Notes: generated by a model from the sequence alone, not told the origin. DNA of 64,000 bases from Streptomyces sp. AV19 (GCF_015999245.1 NZ_JAEAMR010000018.1:115752-179751); one strand, 5' to 3'; counted from the stretch's first letter, positions 1-8,904 are shown. Program-made: numbers and translations.

Positions 1-1215
1 GCGGTGACCCAGTACGGCATCGCCGCCACCCGGCCCCCGCACCTCGCCGCGATCAATCCCAACGAGGGCAAGAGCGACCACTACCGTGAGGCGGCGTTCC
101 ACGGCGGCATCCCGGAGACCCAGTTCACCGCCAGGCTGACCACCCTCATCGGGTTCGGCCGCAACCGCACGGAGGACCGGCTGGCCGAGATCCGCGCCCA
201 CCCCTTCCGCGACTCCTTCTGGGCCGCCCAGGACGTGGAATTCGAGCGCATCGAGGTGCCGGCCCTGTTCGTCTGCTCGGTGGGCAACCACGGCCTGCAC
301 ACCCGCGGCACGCTGGAGGCGTACCGGCGCACCGGGTCGGAGCAGAAGTGGCTCGACGTCCACGGCCGCAAGGAGTGGCGCTACTTCTACAGCACCGCCC
401 AGACCGAGCGGATCCGCGCCTTCTTCGATCGTTTCCTCAAGGGCGAGGACACGGAGGTGACGTCCTGGCCGCCGGTACGCGTCGAGTACCGCGACCGCAC
501 CGAGACCGGCCCGGTCCGCGACGAATCCTCGTGGCCGCCCGCGCGGACGCGCCCGACCGCCTTCCATCTCGACGCCACCACCGGCCGGTTGACGTCCGCC
601 GTCCCGGACGGCCCCGGACGGGCCGCCTACGACCCCACCCGCTCGCAGCCGCCGGCGGGACGCTCACAGCGGCAGGCGGGAGCGGAGAAGGCGGTCTTCA
701 CACTCGCCTTCGGCACCGACGCCGAATTGGCCGGGCCCGCCGCCCTGCGCCTGTGGGCGGAGTCCCCGGGCGCCGACGACCTGGACGTCTTCGTCGAGCT
801 CGACAAACTCGACGCCGACGGCCGGGCCGCCCCCTACCCCTACTTCGCCTACCTCGACGACGGCCCCCTCGCCCAGGGCTGGCTGCGCGCCACCCGCCGC
901 GAACTCGACGACGAACGCTCCACGCCGGAACGGCCCGTCCAGGCCCACCGGCGCGATCTTCCCCTCCCCGACGGGCCGGTCGCCCTGGACATCGAGATCT
1001 GGCCTTTCACCGCCCGCTTCCACGCCGGGGAGACGCTGCGGCTCACCGTCGCCGGTGCCGACCTCCGCCGCTGGCCGCCCGAGGAGTTCGCGCCCGGCCA
1101 CGACCGGCTCGTCAACACCGCGCCGCACATTCTCCACACGGGCCCGGAGCACGACTCCCGTCTGCTGCTCCCCCTCACCCATCCGACGACTCCCACTCAC
1201 CCGACGCCCCAGTGA
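1..1215 (+). CDS. CocE/NonD family hydrolase, C-terminal part (cut by window edge)
   Basis: The frame is open to the first base, so the gene starts outside the window; about 404 residues are visible against roughly 550-650 for the family. The first 150 residues are the end of an alpha/beta-hydrolase domain, with the family's HGLHTRG and KWLDVHGRKEW segments. The remainder is the jelly-roll PepX_C domain, with runs such as AALRLWAESPGADDLDVFVELD, found in cocaine esterase and X-Pro dipeptidyl peptidases. Family members cleave esters or amides in the cytoplasm or after secretion. Where relatives usually read W-S-D-H-G-L-H, this protein reads V-G-N-H-G-L-H, so a likely catalytic Asp may be Asn. 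The substrate cannot be inferred. A DoxX gene follows 22 bp downstream on the same strand. Confidence 0.85.
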   Translation, partial: AVTQYGIAATRPPHLAAINPNEGKSDHYREAAFHGGIPETQFTARLTTLIGFGRNRTEDRLAEIRAHPFRDSFWAAQDVEFERIEVPALFVCSVGNHGLHTRGTLEAYRRTGSEQKWLDVHGRKEWRYFYSTAQTERIRAFFDRFLKGEDTEVTSWPPVRVEYRDRTETGPVRDESSWPPARTRPTAFHLDATTGRLTSAVPDGPGRAAYDPTRSQPPAGRSQRQAGAEKAVFTLAFGTDAELAGPAALRLWAESPGADDLDVFVELDKLDADGRAAPYPYFAYLDDGPLAQGWLRATRRELDDERSTPERPVQAHRRDLPLPDGPVALDIEIWPFTARFHAGETLRLTVAGADLRRWPPEEFAPGHDRLVNTAPHILHTGPEHDSRLLLPLTHPTTPTHPTPQ

Positions 1216-1237
1216 TCCCCGTCAGTTGGAGGCCATC

Positions 1238-1657
1238 ATGGACATCCTGGTTCTCATCGGCCGGATCCTCTTCGCCCTGCTCTTCCTGCTGTCCGCCTTC
1301 GGCCACCTGACCAAGACGAAGGCGATGGCGGGCTACGCGGCGTCCAAAGGGCTGCCCGCCGCCGGGCTCGCGGTCGCGGGCAGCGGGCTGCTGTTGCTGG
1401 CCGGCGGCCTGAGCCTGCTGCTCGGCGTCTGGGCGGACCTGGGCGCGCTGCTCCTCGCGGTCTTCCTCGTCCTGTCGGCCCTGACCATGCACCGCTTCTG
1501 GCAGGAGGCCGAACCCATGGCCCGTCAGCAGGAGATGACCCACTTCCAGAAGGACATCGCGCTCGCGGGCGCGTGCCTGATGCTGATCGCCTTCTTCTCG
1601 TACGTCGGGCACGACCTCGGACTGACCCTCACCGGGCCGTTGTTCGACATCGGCTGA
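1238..1657 (+). CDS. DoxX family membrane protein
   Basis: A 139-residue protein with four predicted membrane segments at about residues 2-22, 43-65, 67-87 and 105-125, the usual DoxX layout. The N-terminal run (GRILFALLFLLSAFGHL) matches the family's opening helix. The ATG is preceded by GGAGG seven bases upstream. DoxX proteins sit in the cytoplasmic membrane and are linked to redox or thiol stress in some actinobacteria; the exact role here is unknown. It lies between the CocE-type hydrolase and an SRPBCC protein with short gaps (22 and 32 bp), so the three are probably co-transcribed. Confidence 0.85.
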   Translation: MDILVLIGRILFALLFLLSAFGHLTKTKAMAGYAASKGLPAAGLAVAGSGLLLLAGGLSLLLGVWADLGALLLAVFLVLSALTMHRFWQEAEPMARQQEMTHFQKDIALAGACLMLIAFFSYVGHDLGLTLTGPLFDIG

Positions 1658-1689
1658 TCACGACCGCATCACGACCGGAAGGACATCCC

Positions 1690-2178
1690 ATGCCCAGCAT
1701 GAGCGGCGCCGCCGGCGTCTATATCGACCGTCCGCCCGAGGCCGTCTTCGGGGTACTGGCCGACCCGGACAACTGGCCCGAGGTCAACCGCGGGGTCACC
1801 CTGCGCACCACGCGCGTCCACGGTGACCCGTCCCGTCCGCTGGCCGGCGGGGACGTGTTCGTCGAGCACGCGGCGGGGCCCGAGGGGGCGGGGGATTTCG
1901 AATTCCCCTGGAACGTCCAGGAGTCGACGCCGAATACACGTCTGATCATCGCCTCCCGGGCCGAACTGGGTCCGGGGCACCACTGCTTCCAGGTCATCAC
2001 CTTCGAGTTCGCGCCCTCGGGCCCCGGTACCGCCTACACCCGCACCATCCGCGTCGACTTCCCGGAGGGAACCCTCGAAGCGGCCTCGAAGGACCAGGCC
2101 GGCTCCTTCCAGGAATACATGGGGCAGCAGTACACGATGGCCATGAAGCTCAAGGCTCATGTCGAGGGCCAGGGCTGA
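1690..2178 (+). CDS. SRPBCC (START/Bet v1-like) protein
   Basis: 162 residues. The opening GVYIDRPPEAVFGVLADPDNWPEVN is a classic SRPBCC start (beta strand, helix, then the D-x-x-x-W-P turn), and the C-terminal helix (SFQEYMGQQYTMAMKLKAHVEG) closes the hydrophobic cavity of the fold. A GGAAGGA ribosome site stands five bases before the ATG. Such proteins bind a hydrophobic ligand or act as polyketide cyclases or aromatases; no active-site pattern lets me choose. It ends seven bases from a convergent secreted-protein gene. Confidence 0.85.
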   Translation: MPSMSGAAGVYIDRPPEAVFGVLADPDNWPEVNRGVTLRTTRVHGDPSRPLAGGDVFVEHAAGPEGAGDFEFPWNVQESTPNTRLIIASRAELGPGHHCFQVITFEFAPSGPGTAYTRTIRVDFPEGTLEAASKDQAGSFQEYMGQQYTMAMKLKAHVEGQG

Positions 2179-2185
2179 GGCTCGA

Positions 2186-2683
2186 TCACCGCGTGCGGTA
2201 GAACGTCCCGGTCATGTGCATCATCTTCGTGCCGTCGACGAGACTGTCGTACACCCGGTGCGCGCCGTAGTCCTCGACCTGGGTGGCATAGACCCCGGTC
2301 TTGGGCTCGTGCCAGGTGACGGCGTACTGGCAGGGCCGCAGCCGTGTGCTGGTGTACGTGATGTCCTGCGTGAGGCCCTTGAGGTTCGCCGGGCCCTGGG
2401 TCACCTTGATCGTGGCCTTGGTCCTGGAGTCGAAGGTGATCGTGGCCGCGAAGGTGCCGGGCCCGATCGGGTTGTCGGGGCCGAAGTCCACGGTCCACGT
2501 CTGGCCGAGGGCGGGCACAGCGGCGTCCTTGTAGTAGGACGCGCGCCCTTCCTCGTGGCAACCCGAGCCGTGCGGTTCGTGATGCGAGGCGGTGGGCGTC
2601 TCCGCCTCGACGGCCGGAGCACCGGCGGTGAACACGGCCAGGGCGAGCGGCGCGGACAGACAGACGAACCGGGAGGGTTTCAT
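2186..2683 (-). CDS. secreted small beta-barrel-like protein (MoaF/phenolic acid decarboxylase-like)
   Basis: 165 residues with a clear Sec signal peptide (MKPSRFVCLSAPLALAVFTAGAPAVEAE, probable cut after AEA). The mature part has alternating short beta strands: TWTVDFGPDNPIGPGTF, TFDSRTKATIKVTQGP, YAVTWHEPKTG and a final DGTKMMHMTGTFYRT. That strand order resembles the MoaF/phenolic-acid-decarboxylase lipocalin-like fold, but the assignment is by eye. Three cysteines (Cys8 in the signal, two mature) could allow one disulfide. The start is supported by GGAGGAGC upstream of the ATG. Function unknown. Confidence 0.7.
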   Translation of the reverse strand: MKPSRFVCLSAPLALAVFTAGAPAVEAETPTASHHEPHGSGCHEEGRASYYKDAAVPALGQTWTVDFGPDNPIGPGTFAATITFDSRTKATIKVTQGPANLKGLTQDITYTSTRLRPCQYAVTWHEPKTGVYATQVEDYGAHRVYDSLVDGTKMMHMTGTFYRTR

Positions 2684-2890
2684 GACGTGCTCCTCCATCC
2701 CCCGCCGGGTCGGTTCTCCTGCATTGCAGCACGCCCGCACGCGGGCGGCGACTTCAGGCCCTCCACGCGAGGCGGCTTCGCGTTTGCGCATGCCGACGGT
2801 GCGACCGGTCCTGACGCGGAGGGACGGTCTTTCTCCGGAAGGGGCCCTCGCATGACCGTGCTCCGGCGCCGCACGAGGGTCTGAGCCCCT

Positions 2891-4846
2891 GTGCCGGCAC
2901 CGCACCGCCTGCGCCGTCCCGGTCCCTCTTCCGCCGTCCTGGGCCTGGACCGGGTGGCCTTCACGGCCACGTCCGCGCTGCGGATGGCGTTCGCTGTCGG
3001 GGTGCCGTTCGCCCTGGCCGCCGCCACGGGCCGGACGGGCTCCTTCGCCCTGGTCCTCCTGGGTGCCTACCAGGCGGAGCTGTCCGATCCGGGGGGCTAC
3101 GTACCGGCACGTCTGCGCCTCCTGCTGCCGCTCGGCCTGGCCATGCTCGTCGGCTACACGGCGGGGGCGCTGGCCGCGCCGGTAGCCGGTCACGGGTGGG
3201 CGGTCGTGGGTGTCTGCGCCCTGCTGGCCGCGATCGGTTCGTGCTACGTACGGACGGCCACCGCGGCCCTGGGCGGCCTGAACTTCACCGCCAACGGCCT
3301 CGTCGCCCTCGCCGCCCCGGACGGACTGGACCGGCTCCCCTTGTCCCTGGGCCTGTTGACGGCGGGCTGGCTCTGGGGCACGGCCCTGGCGCTGCCGTGC
3401 CCGGCGCGCTCGCGCCGGCAGGCCGTACGCGGCGTCTGGCGCAGCGTCGCGAGGCTGCTCGACTCCGTCGGTACGGGCCGGTTCGCGAACCGGAGCCACT
3501 GGACGGGTGCCGGCCTCCAGGGCGCGCGCGAGGCCGCGGAACGTCTCCGCACCGCCCGTCCGGGCGTCGTGCGCGCCGAAGGAGGGTGGCTGGCCCGTCT
3601 GACCGACCTCGCGGGCATGGTGCGGTTCAGCGCGATGGACCTGCACGAGCGGCGTGCCGGGGTCCCGCCGGGGGCGAGCGGTACGGCCCGTACCGTCGCG
3701 GGGACTCTCTCCCGTACGCGTTCGTACGGCCCCGCCCACCCCGCAGCGGCGGGAAAGACCCTGGAGGAACGGCTCGACACCGCCCTCCGTACGGCACTCG
3801 ACGGACCGCCCCGCGACACCGCTCCCGCCCCGCCCCGGCCCCGCACCCCGCTGTGGCGGCTGGCCCTGCCCATGGGCGCCGACGCCGCCTACACGTTCCG
3901 GGTCACCGCGCTGATCGCCGCGGCCACGGCGGCGGGTCTGCTGCTGCGCAGCGCCGAGTGGTACTGGGCGCCCTTCAGCGCCTACCTGATCGTGCGCCCG
4001 GATCCTCTGGCCATCCGGCTGCGGGCCGTGCAGCGCGCTCTCGGCACGCTCGCCGGCGCGACGCTGCTCGCCGCGCTGTTCACCCTGCACCCCGGCCCGT
4101 GGGGCACGGCCGCCATCGCGACGGCCGCGGCCGTGCTCGTCCCCGTCGGGCTGGGCCGCAACTACGCGGTCATGGTCGCCGGTCTGACCCCCTTCATGCT
4201 GGTCGTCGTCTCAGGACTGACCCATGACTCCTACGACCTGCCGCTGGCGCGGCTGGTGGACGTCTCCGCCGGGTGCGCGGTGGTCCTGCTCCTCGGCGCG
4301 GTGCTGTGGCCGGTCAACGGTGCGGAACGGGTGGCCCGTTCGACGGCGGAAACGATCCGGGCCGCAGCGGACCACCTCCGCACTCTGACCGAGTGGCCCA
4401 CCGGGGCGGCGGAGCCCACCCCGCAAAGCGTCCGCCTGGCCGACCGCCGACTCCGCCTCCTCGACGACACCGTCCGCCAGACCGGCCTCCTGTGCCCCTT
4501 CCGCCGCCACCGCCCCCGCCACCCGGACCCGACAACACTGATCCCCGCGCTCCACCACCTCTTCCAACGCACGGCCGATCTCGGCCACTCCACCCTCACC
4601 GCCCCGCTGGCCGATGCCGAACGCGTCACGGCGGAGTCCTTGGCCGGCCACCTGAACTCCCTGGCGGACGCGGTGGAACGCAACCGCACCGACCCACCGC
4701 CCCCGCCCGAGCCGGGCTCGTCCCCTCAACTGCGCCCGGTAGAGGCGGCGGTGGCGGAGCTGTACGGGACGTGGACGGCCGTCGGCAGTTCTTCACATGC
4801 CGGACAGGCGTGCAGCCATTTCGGCGGGGCCGGCCCGGCGGGGTGA
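2891..4846 (+). CDS. FUSC family membrane protein (aromatic acid exporter-like)
   Basis: 651 residues with two clusters of membrane helices, about 35-180 and 345-480, separated by a soluble linker, as in the FUSC/YccS family. The second cluster contains the diagnostic YWAPFSAYLIVRPDPLAIR segment near residue 355, followed by RALGTLAGATLLAAL. The C-terminal 150 residues are soluble and helical. FUSC proteins are inner-membrane proteins linked to export of aromatic acids or similar anions; the substrate here is unknown. The start is GTG; an ATG about 30 codons in (MAFAVGVPFA) is an alternative. Confidence 0.85.
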   Translation: MPAPHRLRRPGPSSAVLGLDRVAFTATSALRMAFAVGVPFALAAATGRTGSFALVLLGAYQAELSDPGGYVPARLRLLLPLGLAMLVGYTAGALAAPVAGHGWAVVGVCALLAAIGSCYVRTATAALGGLNFTANGLVALAAPDGLDRLPLSLGLLTAGWLWGTALALPCPARSRRQAVRGVWRSVARLLDSVGTGRFANRSHWTGAGLQGAREAAERLRTARPGVVRAEGGWLARLTDLAGMVRFSAMDLHERRAGVPPGASGTARTVAGTLSRTRSYGPAHPAAAGKTLEERLDTALRTALDGPPRDTAPAPPRPRTPLWRLALPMGADAAYTFRVTALIAAATAAGLLLRSAEWYWAPFSAYLIVRPDPLAIRLRAVQRALGTLAGATLLAALFTLHPGPWGTAAIATAAAVLVPVGLGRNYAVMVAGLTPFMLVVVSGLTHDSYDLPLARLVDVSAGCAVVLLLGAVLWPVNGAERVARSTAETIRAAADHLRTLTEWPTGAAEPTPQSVRLADRRLRLLDDTVRQTGLLCPFRRHRPRHPDPTTLIPALHHLFQRTADLGHSTLTAPLADAERVTAESLAGHLNSLADAVERNRTDPPPPPEPGSSPQLRPVEAAVAELYGTWTAVGSSSHAGQACSHFGGAGPAG

Positions 4847-4867
4847 GCGGAGGGCCGCCAAACCTAC

Positions 4868-5180
4868 GGTTCTTCCTCCCGGCTCTCTTGCGCTCGCAGA
4901 AGGCCCGGGAAGTGGGGCAGCACCGGCCGGCGACCTGGTCGGCGAGGAAAAAACCCTCAGCAGGCGCCGGTTGTAGCGGCGCGGGCGGCGCAGGTTGTAG
5001 CCGATGCGACCGGAGTCCTTGGGCACGGGGGCGAGCCCGGCGACGCCGGCCAGCCGGTCGGGGGTGCCGAAGGCGTCCATGTCGCCGCCGGTCAGGGCAA
5101 CGAATCGGCGCCGAGGAGGGGGCCGACGTCGCGGAGGAGTTCCGGCAGCTCGGGCCCGTCGTCGGCCGCCTTCCGCAGCG
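4868..5180 (-). pseudogene. IS110-family transposase remnant (Transposase_20 region, frameshifted)
   Basis: The minus strand carries the conserved C-terminal domain of IS110/IS1111 transposases in pieces: GPLLGAD in one frame, then FVALTGGDMDAFGTPDRLAG and LAPVPKDSGRIGYNLRRPRR in the next, then LADQVAGRCCPTSRAFCERK in a third reading after a run of six T (around 4951-4956). Two frame changes within about 300 bp, plus no N-terminal DEDD domain and no C-terminal end, mean this is a decayed fragment. It fills the gap between the FUSC gene and the NAD(P)-binding protein gene. Confidence 0.75.
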
Positions 5181-5219
5181 GATCCGGGGTGCGCCTGTCG
5201 GTGTTTCGATCTTCTGGGC

Positions 5220-6119
5220 TCATCCAGGGCCGTACCCGGCGGCGTTGGTCCGGTCATGACGACCGGAGGGAGCCCGGGGTGCGAGTACCTGCTGAAGCGG
5301 GGTGGCGGGGTGGCCGGTCAGCTCACTGATGGCGGTGGTCACCTGGGCGAAGGATCCGTCGGCGATCGCGGTGTAGGTGGAGACCCAGCCGTCGAGCTGC
5401 CAGTCGGGAGCACCGTAACCGGCGCGGGAGGCGTATGCCTCCTCGATCGTCTCCGGCACGTAGGAGACGGGGCGCCCGGTCGCGGCGGTGATCGTGGCTG
5501 CCACGTCGGTGAGGGTGAGCGCCTCCGGGCCGGTCAGTTCGTAGGCGCGGCCGGTGTGCGGGCCGGGATCACGGAGCACCGTTACGGCGGCGTCGGCGAT
5601 GTCGTCCTGGGCGACGACGGCGACCCGGCCGTCGCCGGCGGGGCCGCGGATGACGCCGTCGTCGCCGACGAGGGCGGGCGTGAAGTCGGCGTAGAGGTTG
5701 TCGCGCAGGAAGGTGAAGGGCACGCCGCTGGCGCGGATGTGCTGTTCGGTGTGCCAGTGGTCCCGGGCCAGGGTGAAGGTCGCCTCCGGCGCGGCGCCGT
5801 AGAAGGAGATGTACACCAGGTGCGCGACGCCGGCTTCGGCCGCGGCGTCGACGAAGGTGCGGTGCTGCTGGAGGCGGTCGGGGGACTCCGGGGCGGAGAC
5901 CATCAGGACGCGGTCGGTGCCGCGCAGGGCGCGGACGAGGGCGTCGTGGTCACCGTAGTCACCGGGCACTGCGGTGGCACCGGGCAGTTGGGGTGCGCGG
6001 GCCGGGGTGCGGGCCAGGAGGGTCTGCGGGAGGCCGGCGGCGGCCAGGCGGCGGGCGACGCGTCCGCCAAGGCGGCCGGAGGCACCGGTGACGGCGTAGG
6101 TGGCCTCGCTGGGAGCCAT
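5220..6119 (-). CDS. NmrA-like NAD(P)-binding protein (SDR type)
   Basis: 299 residues. The N-terminus has the dinucleotide-binding loop G12-A-S-G15-R-L-G18, followed by a short-chain-dehydrogenase-like fold with VLMVSAPES and HLVYISFYGA strands; the QOR2/NmrA subgroup typically reads this way and lacks the usual Tyr-x-x-x-Lys pair. Such proteins act as NAD(P)H-dependent quinone reductases or as redox-sensing regulators. The ATG has AAGGAG upstream. The last 18 residues (from RAPSGRHDRTN) look unlike the family and may be an altered C-terminus where the IS110 fragment landed, since the stop lies close to that remnant. Confidence 0.85.
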   Translation of the reverse strand: MAPSEATYAVTGASGRLGGRVARRLAAAGLPQTLLARTPARAPQLPGATAVPGDYGDHDALVRALRGTDRVLMVSAPESPDRLQQHRTFVDAAAEAGVAHLVYISFYGAAPEATFTLARDHWHTEQHIRASGVPFTFLRDNLYADFTPALVGDDGVIRGPAGDGRVAVVAQDDIADAAVTVLRDPGPHTGRAYELTGPEALTLTDVAATITAATGRPVSYVPETIEEAYASRAGYGAPDWQLDGWVSTYTAIADGSFAQVTTAISELTGHPATPLQQVLAPRAPSGRHDRTNAAGYGPG

Positions 6120-6348
6120 GGGTTCTCCTTCTCGGGTGCCGGTTGTGCTGTTACGTGCGGGCGAGCGCGGTGATCACCTGGTCTGAGCGGTGAAGAGACG
6201 GGCAGGGCGCGGTCGGCGAGGTGGTCGGGGCGTCCGGGTGCCCGTCGTTGATCCGTATCAGACGGATGTGGGGCCGGTGGTGGGTGACACGCCCGGCGGG
6301 AAAGCGGGAAAGCGGATGACGCCAGGGGTGTTGGACCCGGCGCCGGTC

Positions 6349-6817
6349 TCACTGCCGTTTCTTCGCGGCGATGGCGGAGACCGAACGGGAGAACATCCGG
6401 GGGTCCGCCCTCGAAGGGCTCGATGCCGCCGCCGCAAGGACAAGCACGGCGGCCGGCCCGAGTCCGCGCCGGCAGCCCTCGTACTGCTCGTCCATCTCCT
6501 GGGAGCGGGCGGCGATGCGGGGGTTGAGCAGGACGATCGCCGCGGCGGTGGGGTCGGCGGGCCGGACGACGGCCACCGCCCGGCCGATGCCGATCTGCGG
6601 GGTCGCGACGCCCATGCCCATGCCCTTGGCTGCCCTTGGCGAAGGGATGGACACACGCGATCCGTTCCATGGGGGGCGAACAGCGTCTCGACGGTCCGCT
6701 CGGCGGTGTCCTTCCCGCCCGGCAGGCTGAAGGAGCGGGCGGCCTCGGCGAGGACGGGGCACCTTACTGCACGACGCCGAGGTCGCGCATCTGCTCGCTG
6801 GGCCGCACCGTCGTCAC
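6349..6817 (-). pseudogene. def: peptide deformylase pseudogene
   Basis: Reading the minus strand across frames recovers a deformylase. A start region ends in EQMRDLGVVQ. Then comes VLAEAARSFSLPGGKDTAE leading to VETLFA, then MERIACVHPFAKG, then GMGMGVATPQIGIGRAVAVV (motif I, usually GxGLAAxQIG), and VLLNPRIAARSQEMDEQYEGC (motif II, usually EGCLS). The frame breaks after VVQ at a stop, again at a run of six C, and again at a perfect 10-bp tandem duplication (tgcccttggc twice, about 6626-6645) inside the FAKG|GMGMG junction. Nothing resembling the HExDH zinc motif follows, so the gene is also truncated. Confidence 0.75.
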
Positions 6818-7142
6818 GTCAGCTCCCTGTCGCCCGTGTCGCGTTCGGGTCGTGCCCTGAAGTCGGGCAGCCGGAGCGCATCGCCGCACTCCGGTCGGGT
6901 GGCGACGGCGCATCGCTGCGCCGCCGCCCCCTCGGAACCGTGCGTGCCACGCGTCGCGGCACACGGCTCAAACAAGCCATGAAGGCTTCGCCGAAGTGCC
7001 CCGCACCATCTGGCCCGGGTCCATGGTGCCTCTGCCCACCTCATTGCGTCGAACCAGGCGATCCGCTCCCGGACGTTGCCAGGTTCGTACTCAGCCCCTC
7101 CGATGAGGGGCGGGGGCCATTCCCGGCCGCCCGTCAACTGCC
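6818..7142. other. intergenic stretch with no supported gene
   Basis: About 325 bp between the deformylase and YciI-like remnants. Frames are open on both strands, as expected at this GC content, but none has a ribosome site or a family motif I recognise. It is most likely decayed sequence. Confidence 0.4.
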
Positions 7143-7290
7143 GTGCATCGACAGGGCGTTCCTCGCCACGGCGTGGACCGCGCCCGGCTGGAGGCCAGCC
7201 TCGCCGAGGACCCGTTCGCCTGCACGGGCGCGGCGACGTACGAGCTCTTCGAGCTCGCGGCGACGCGATCGGCCCCGCCCGGGATCCCGG
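7143..7290 (+). pseudogene. YciI-like protein, C-terminal fragment
   Basis: The plus strand reads GVDRARLEASLAEDP followed by FACTGAATYELFELAATRS. This matches the end of YciI (YCII) proteins, whose last helix and strand normally run D-R-A-x-L-E-x-L-L-A-x-D-P-F-x-x-A-G-x-A-x-Y-E-x-x-E-F. The N-terminal half with the catalytic-type His is absent and no proper start precedes it, so I read it as a fragment. It sits in the same decayed stretch as the IS110 and deformylase remnants. Confidence 0.45.
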
Positions 7291-7312
7291 CCGGCCGAGC
7301 GCCGCCATCCGG

Positions 7313-7810
7313 TCAGAGCGCGCCCTGTCCCCGGTCCACGGCCGCCACGACCATCGCCCCGATGGGGATCATGCGCTGGGTCAGTGCGTCGAGCGCCTGC
7401 CGCTCGGTCCCGGGGACGTGCCACTCCTCCCACCACCCGGCCTCCTCCACCGAGCAGGACTCGAAGTCCTCGGCCTCCCAGGCGCGGCGCAGGTCGGCCG
7501 CGTAGGGCACGGCGGGGCGGGCCTGGTGGGCGTATTCGTCGAGGAGGGCGACCATGTGGCTGTCCGGCAGGTAGCCGCGCCAGGCGGTGAGGAGGCTGTC
7601 GATGACGCCGACGACGTCCTCCAGCCAGAAGACGTGCTGGGTCACCCAGCCCTGGGGGTCGGGGCAGGCGGGCATGCCGGGCAGCAGACGCTGCTGCAGG
7701 GTGTCACGGCGGAGGAAGAACTCCTTGCCGAGGGCCACCTCTTCACCGGAGGGAAGCCACGCGTTCCGGCTGAGGGCGGTCACGGCCGCGTCAAAGGGGT
7801 GGGTCGTCAT
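7313..7810 (-). CDS. hypothetical protein, Trp-rich C-terminus
   Basis: 165 residues, soluble, no signal peptide, no family I recognise. It starts MTTHPFDAAVTALSRNAWLP and has an acidic, Trp-rich C-terminal half (DFESCSVEEAGWWEEWHVPG). It reads as an intact gene with normal codon use for this genome, although the ribosome site before the ATG is weak. It is 90 bp downstream of the metallo-beta-lactamase-fold gene on the same strand and may share its transcript. Confidence 0.6.
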   Translation of the reverse strand: MTTHPFDAAVTALSRNAWLPSGEEVALGKEFFLRRDTLQQRLLPGMPACPDPQGWVTQHVFWLEDVVGVIDSLLTAWRGYLPDSHMVALLDEYAHQARPAVPYAADLRRAWEAEDFESCSVEEAGWWEEWHVPGTERQALDALTQRMIPIGAMVVAAVDRGQGAL

Positions 7811-7899
7811 TCCGCCAACCCTACGTGGTGCGCGGCGGGCGTGTTCCCCTCCCCCCGAAGGCCCCCGAAGGCCCGGCGGGCCTTGGCCCGGGGCGCGGA

Positions 7900-8835
7900 T
7901 CAGGCGACGTTCCCCGATGCCTCGAACCCCGCCCACCTCACCACTTCGTACCCGCTCCCCCGTCGGCGGACCTCCGCCGCGCCTTGTCCGGGCAGGTGCG
8001 CCGGGAACACCAGAGCGCGGGTCCCGGCGGCCTGTTCGAGGATGCGGCGGCGGGAGCGCGTGGCCTGTTCCCGGTCCTCGCTCAGGCAGGTGTCGCAGCC
8101 GGGTTCGGCGAACTGGAGGGGGCTGTGGACGAGGTCGCCGATGAACAGGGCGTGCTCGGTGCCGGATTCGAGGCGCAGGACGGACGAGCCGGGGGTGTGT
8201 CCGGGGGCGGGCTCCAGGGTGAGGTGGGAGTCGATGCGGTGGCCGTCCTCCCACAGTTCGGCCAGACCGGCCCGGTGGACGGGCGCGACGCTGTCCGTGA
8301 AGACGGCCGCGGCGGTCTCCGGCGAGGGGACGCCGCCGAATCCGCCGCGCAGCCGGGTCCCGGCGGCCGGGTCGAAGTACGCGAAGTCGGCGCGGGGGAT
8401 GAGGTATTGGGCGTTGGGGAAGGTGGGGACCCACGCGCCGTCCACGAGGCGGGTGTTCCATCCGACGTGGTCGCCGTGCAGGTGGGTGTTGACGACGACG
8501 TCGACGTCCTCGGGCCGTATCCCGGCGGCGGCCAGGCGCTCCAGGAAGTCGCCGTGCCGGCGGTTCCAGGGGGCCGAGCGCGGCCGGTCCTTGTCGTTGC
8601 CGACGCCGGTGTCGACGAGGATCGTGCGTCCCTCGCTGCGCAGGATCCACGTCTGCACCGCACACACCATCAGGTCGGACTGCGGGTCCCAGAAGTCGGG
8701 GGCGAGCCAGGAGGCGTTGTCCCGCCACATCCGCGGGGTGCTGTCGGGGAACACGGCGGTGGTGGGGGCCAGCGGGGCCTGCCACTCCACGAGGCGGGTG
8801 ATCTCCACGCCGCCGAGGGTGATCGTCGTCTGCAT
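7900..8835 (-). CDS. MBL-fold metallo-hydrolase
   Basis: 311 residues with the metallo-beta-lactamase metal motif H-L-H-G-D-H near residues 116-121 (VNTHLHGDHVGWN), a second His in PAPGHTPGSS and an Asp in FIGDLVHSP. The layout resembles the AHL-lactonase/quorum-quenching and PNGM-like MBL enzymes of actinobacteria, which hydrolyse lactones or esters using two zinc ions. No signal peptide is present. It is divergent from an AraC regulator, with 92 bp between start codons carrying a likely operator, so the regulator probably controls it. Confidence 0.88.
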   Translation of the reverse strand: MQTTITLGGVEITRLVEWQAPLAPTTAVFPDSTPRMWRDNASWLAPDFWDPQSDLMVCAVQTWILRSEGRTILVDTGVGNDKDRPRSAPWNRRHGDFLERLAAAGIRPEDVDVVVNTHLHGDHVGWNTRLVDGAWVPTFPNAQYLIPRADFAYFDPAAGTRLRGGFGGVPSPETAAAVFTDSVAPVHRAGLAELWEDGHRIDSHLTLEPAPGHTPGSSVLRLESGTEHALFIGDLVHSPLQFAEPGCDTCLSEDREQATRSRRRILEQAAGTRALVFPAHLPGQGAAEVRRRGSGYEVVRWAGFEASGNVA

Positions 8836-8874
8836 GACCTCGACCCTAGGCGGGCGGCACGAGACGTCCCATAG

Positions 8875-8904
8875 GTGATCGTCCCCGGTGTATACGTGAT
8901 CGTC
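8875..8904. promoter_or_regulatory. direct repeats with 21-bp spacing, likely AraC-type operator
   Basis: The 9-mer gtgatcgtc occurs at 8875-8883 and again at 8896-8904, exactly 21 bp (two helical turns) apart on the same face of the DNA, between the divergent MBL and AraC genes. Paired direct half-sites with this spacing are typical of AraC-family binding. The assignment to this regulator is inference. Confidence 0.5.
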
